Of a stretch of 30,869 nucleotides of DNA, positions 30,831 through 30,869 are shown in pieces. Under the pieces are notes generated by a model. That model did not search any database and was not told where the DNA came from. It was given only the letters and a program-made list of their open reading frames with translations. Source of the DNA: an uncultured Bacilli bacterium (GTDB lineage Bacteria > Bacillota_I > Bacilli_A > RF39 > UBA660); NCBI GenBank assembly GCA_934088535.1, contig CAKOJC010000014.1, positions 1 through 30,869 of the forward strand, given 5' to 3'. Each line of letters starts with the position of its first letter. Position 1 is the first letter of the stretch. A program made the translations under genes and the position numbers.

Positions 30831-30857
30831 CTAGCACTAAAAGGAAAAGAGTGCTAA
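30831..30857 (+). promoter_or_regulatory. CIRCE operator (HrcA binding site)
   Basis: CTAGCACTA, nine bases, GAGTGCTAA: 16 of 18 arm positions match the CIRCE consensus TTAGCACTC-N9-GAGTGCTAA. It lies at the transcription start of the promoter above and overlaps the start of the ribosome site. HrcA repression is relieved on heat shock; likely targets are groES-groEL, hrcA-grpE-dnaK or another chaperone gene. Confidence 0.92.
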
Positions 30858-30869
30858 AGGAGGTATAAT

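Overview
The window is very AT-rich (GC appears to be in the high twenties of percent) and reads as a low-GC Gram-positive chromosome from the Bacilli side of the Firmicutes. Supporting signs are strong GGAGG ribosome-binding sites, a T-box riboswitch, CIRCE heat-shock operators, PASTA-kinase signalling, YqfC/YqfD, and the conserved orders rlmN-prpC-prkC-rsgA-rpe and ybeY-dgkA-cdd-era-yqzL-recO. TGG encodes Trp and TGA serves as a stop, so this is not a Mycoplasma-type code. An uncultivated gut Bacilli or Mollicutes-adjacent lineage fits the mix of short AlaRS, dockerin and DUF6273-like domains, but that placement is inference. All genes are on the + strand.

Layout. 1-4.2 kb: 3' end of aspS, then gatC-gatA-gatB (tRNA-dependent amidation), closed by a terminator with a TTCG loop. 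4.3-6.5 kb: a small soluble protein, a membrane-anchored DUF3048 (YerB-like) protein and a Pro/Ala-rich single-span protein. 6.5-8.5 kb: alanine T-box and an unusually short alaS. 8.5-10.1 kb: a radical SAM protein of unknown substrate and a lipoprotein. 10.1-15.5 kb: rlmN, a small protein, a possibly structured leader, prpC, prkC, rsgA and rpe (ribosome maturation plus Ser/Thr phospho-signalling).

15.6-20.6 kb is an accessory region between rpe and a marR operon. It holds a secreted protein in which a dockerin appears inserted into a TasA/camelysin-like domain ahead of a DUF6273-like domain. Next comes a peptidase-containing ABC transporter (PCAT), followed by two overlapping small genes of 45 and 52 codons. 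These encode peptides with double-glycine-type leaders and GxxxG motifs, most simply read as a two-peptide (class IIb-like) bacteriocin with its own processing exporter. A near-identical promoter follows and drives an Rpn/PD-(D/E)XK nuclease gene broken by an in-frame stop.

20.6-25.1 kb: a MarR regulator with a palindromic operator and a heterodimeric ABC exporter with one degenerate ATP site. 25.1-30.1 kb: yqfC-yqfD-vanZ-ybeY-dgkA-cdd-era-yqzL-recO, lacking the phoH and yqfF (7TMR-HD) genes often found here. 30.1-30.9 kb: a membrane protein, then a sigma-A promoter flanked by two CIRCE operators for a heat-shock gene whose coding sequence begins beyond the window. Many promoters carry an extended -10 (TGn) element, and most transcription units end in clear intrinsic terminators.
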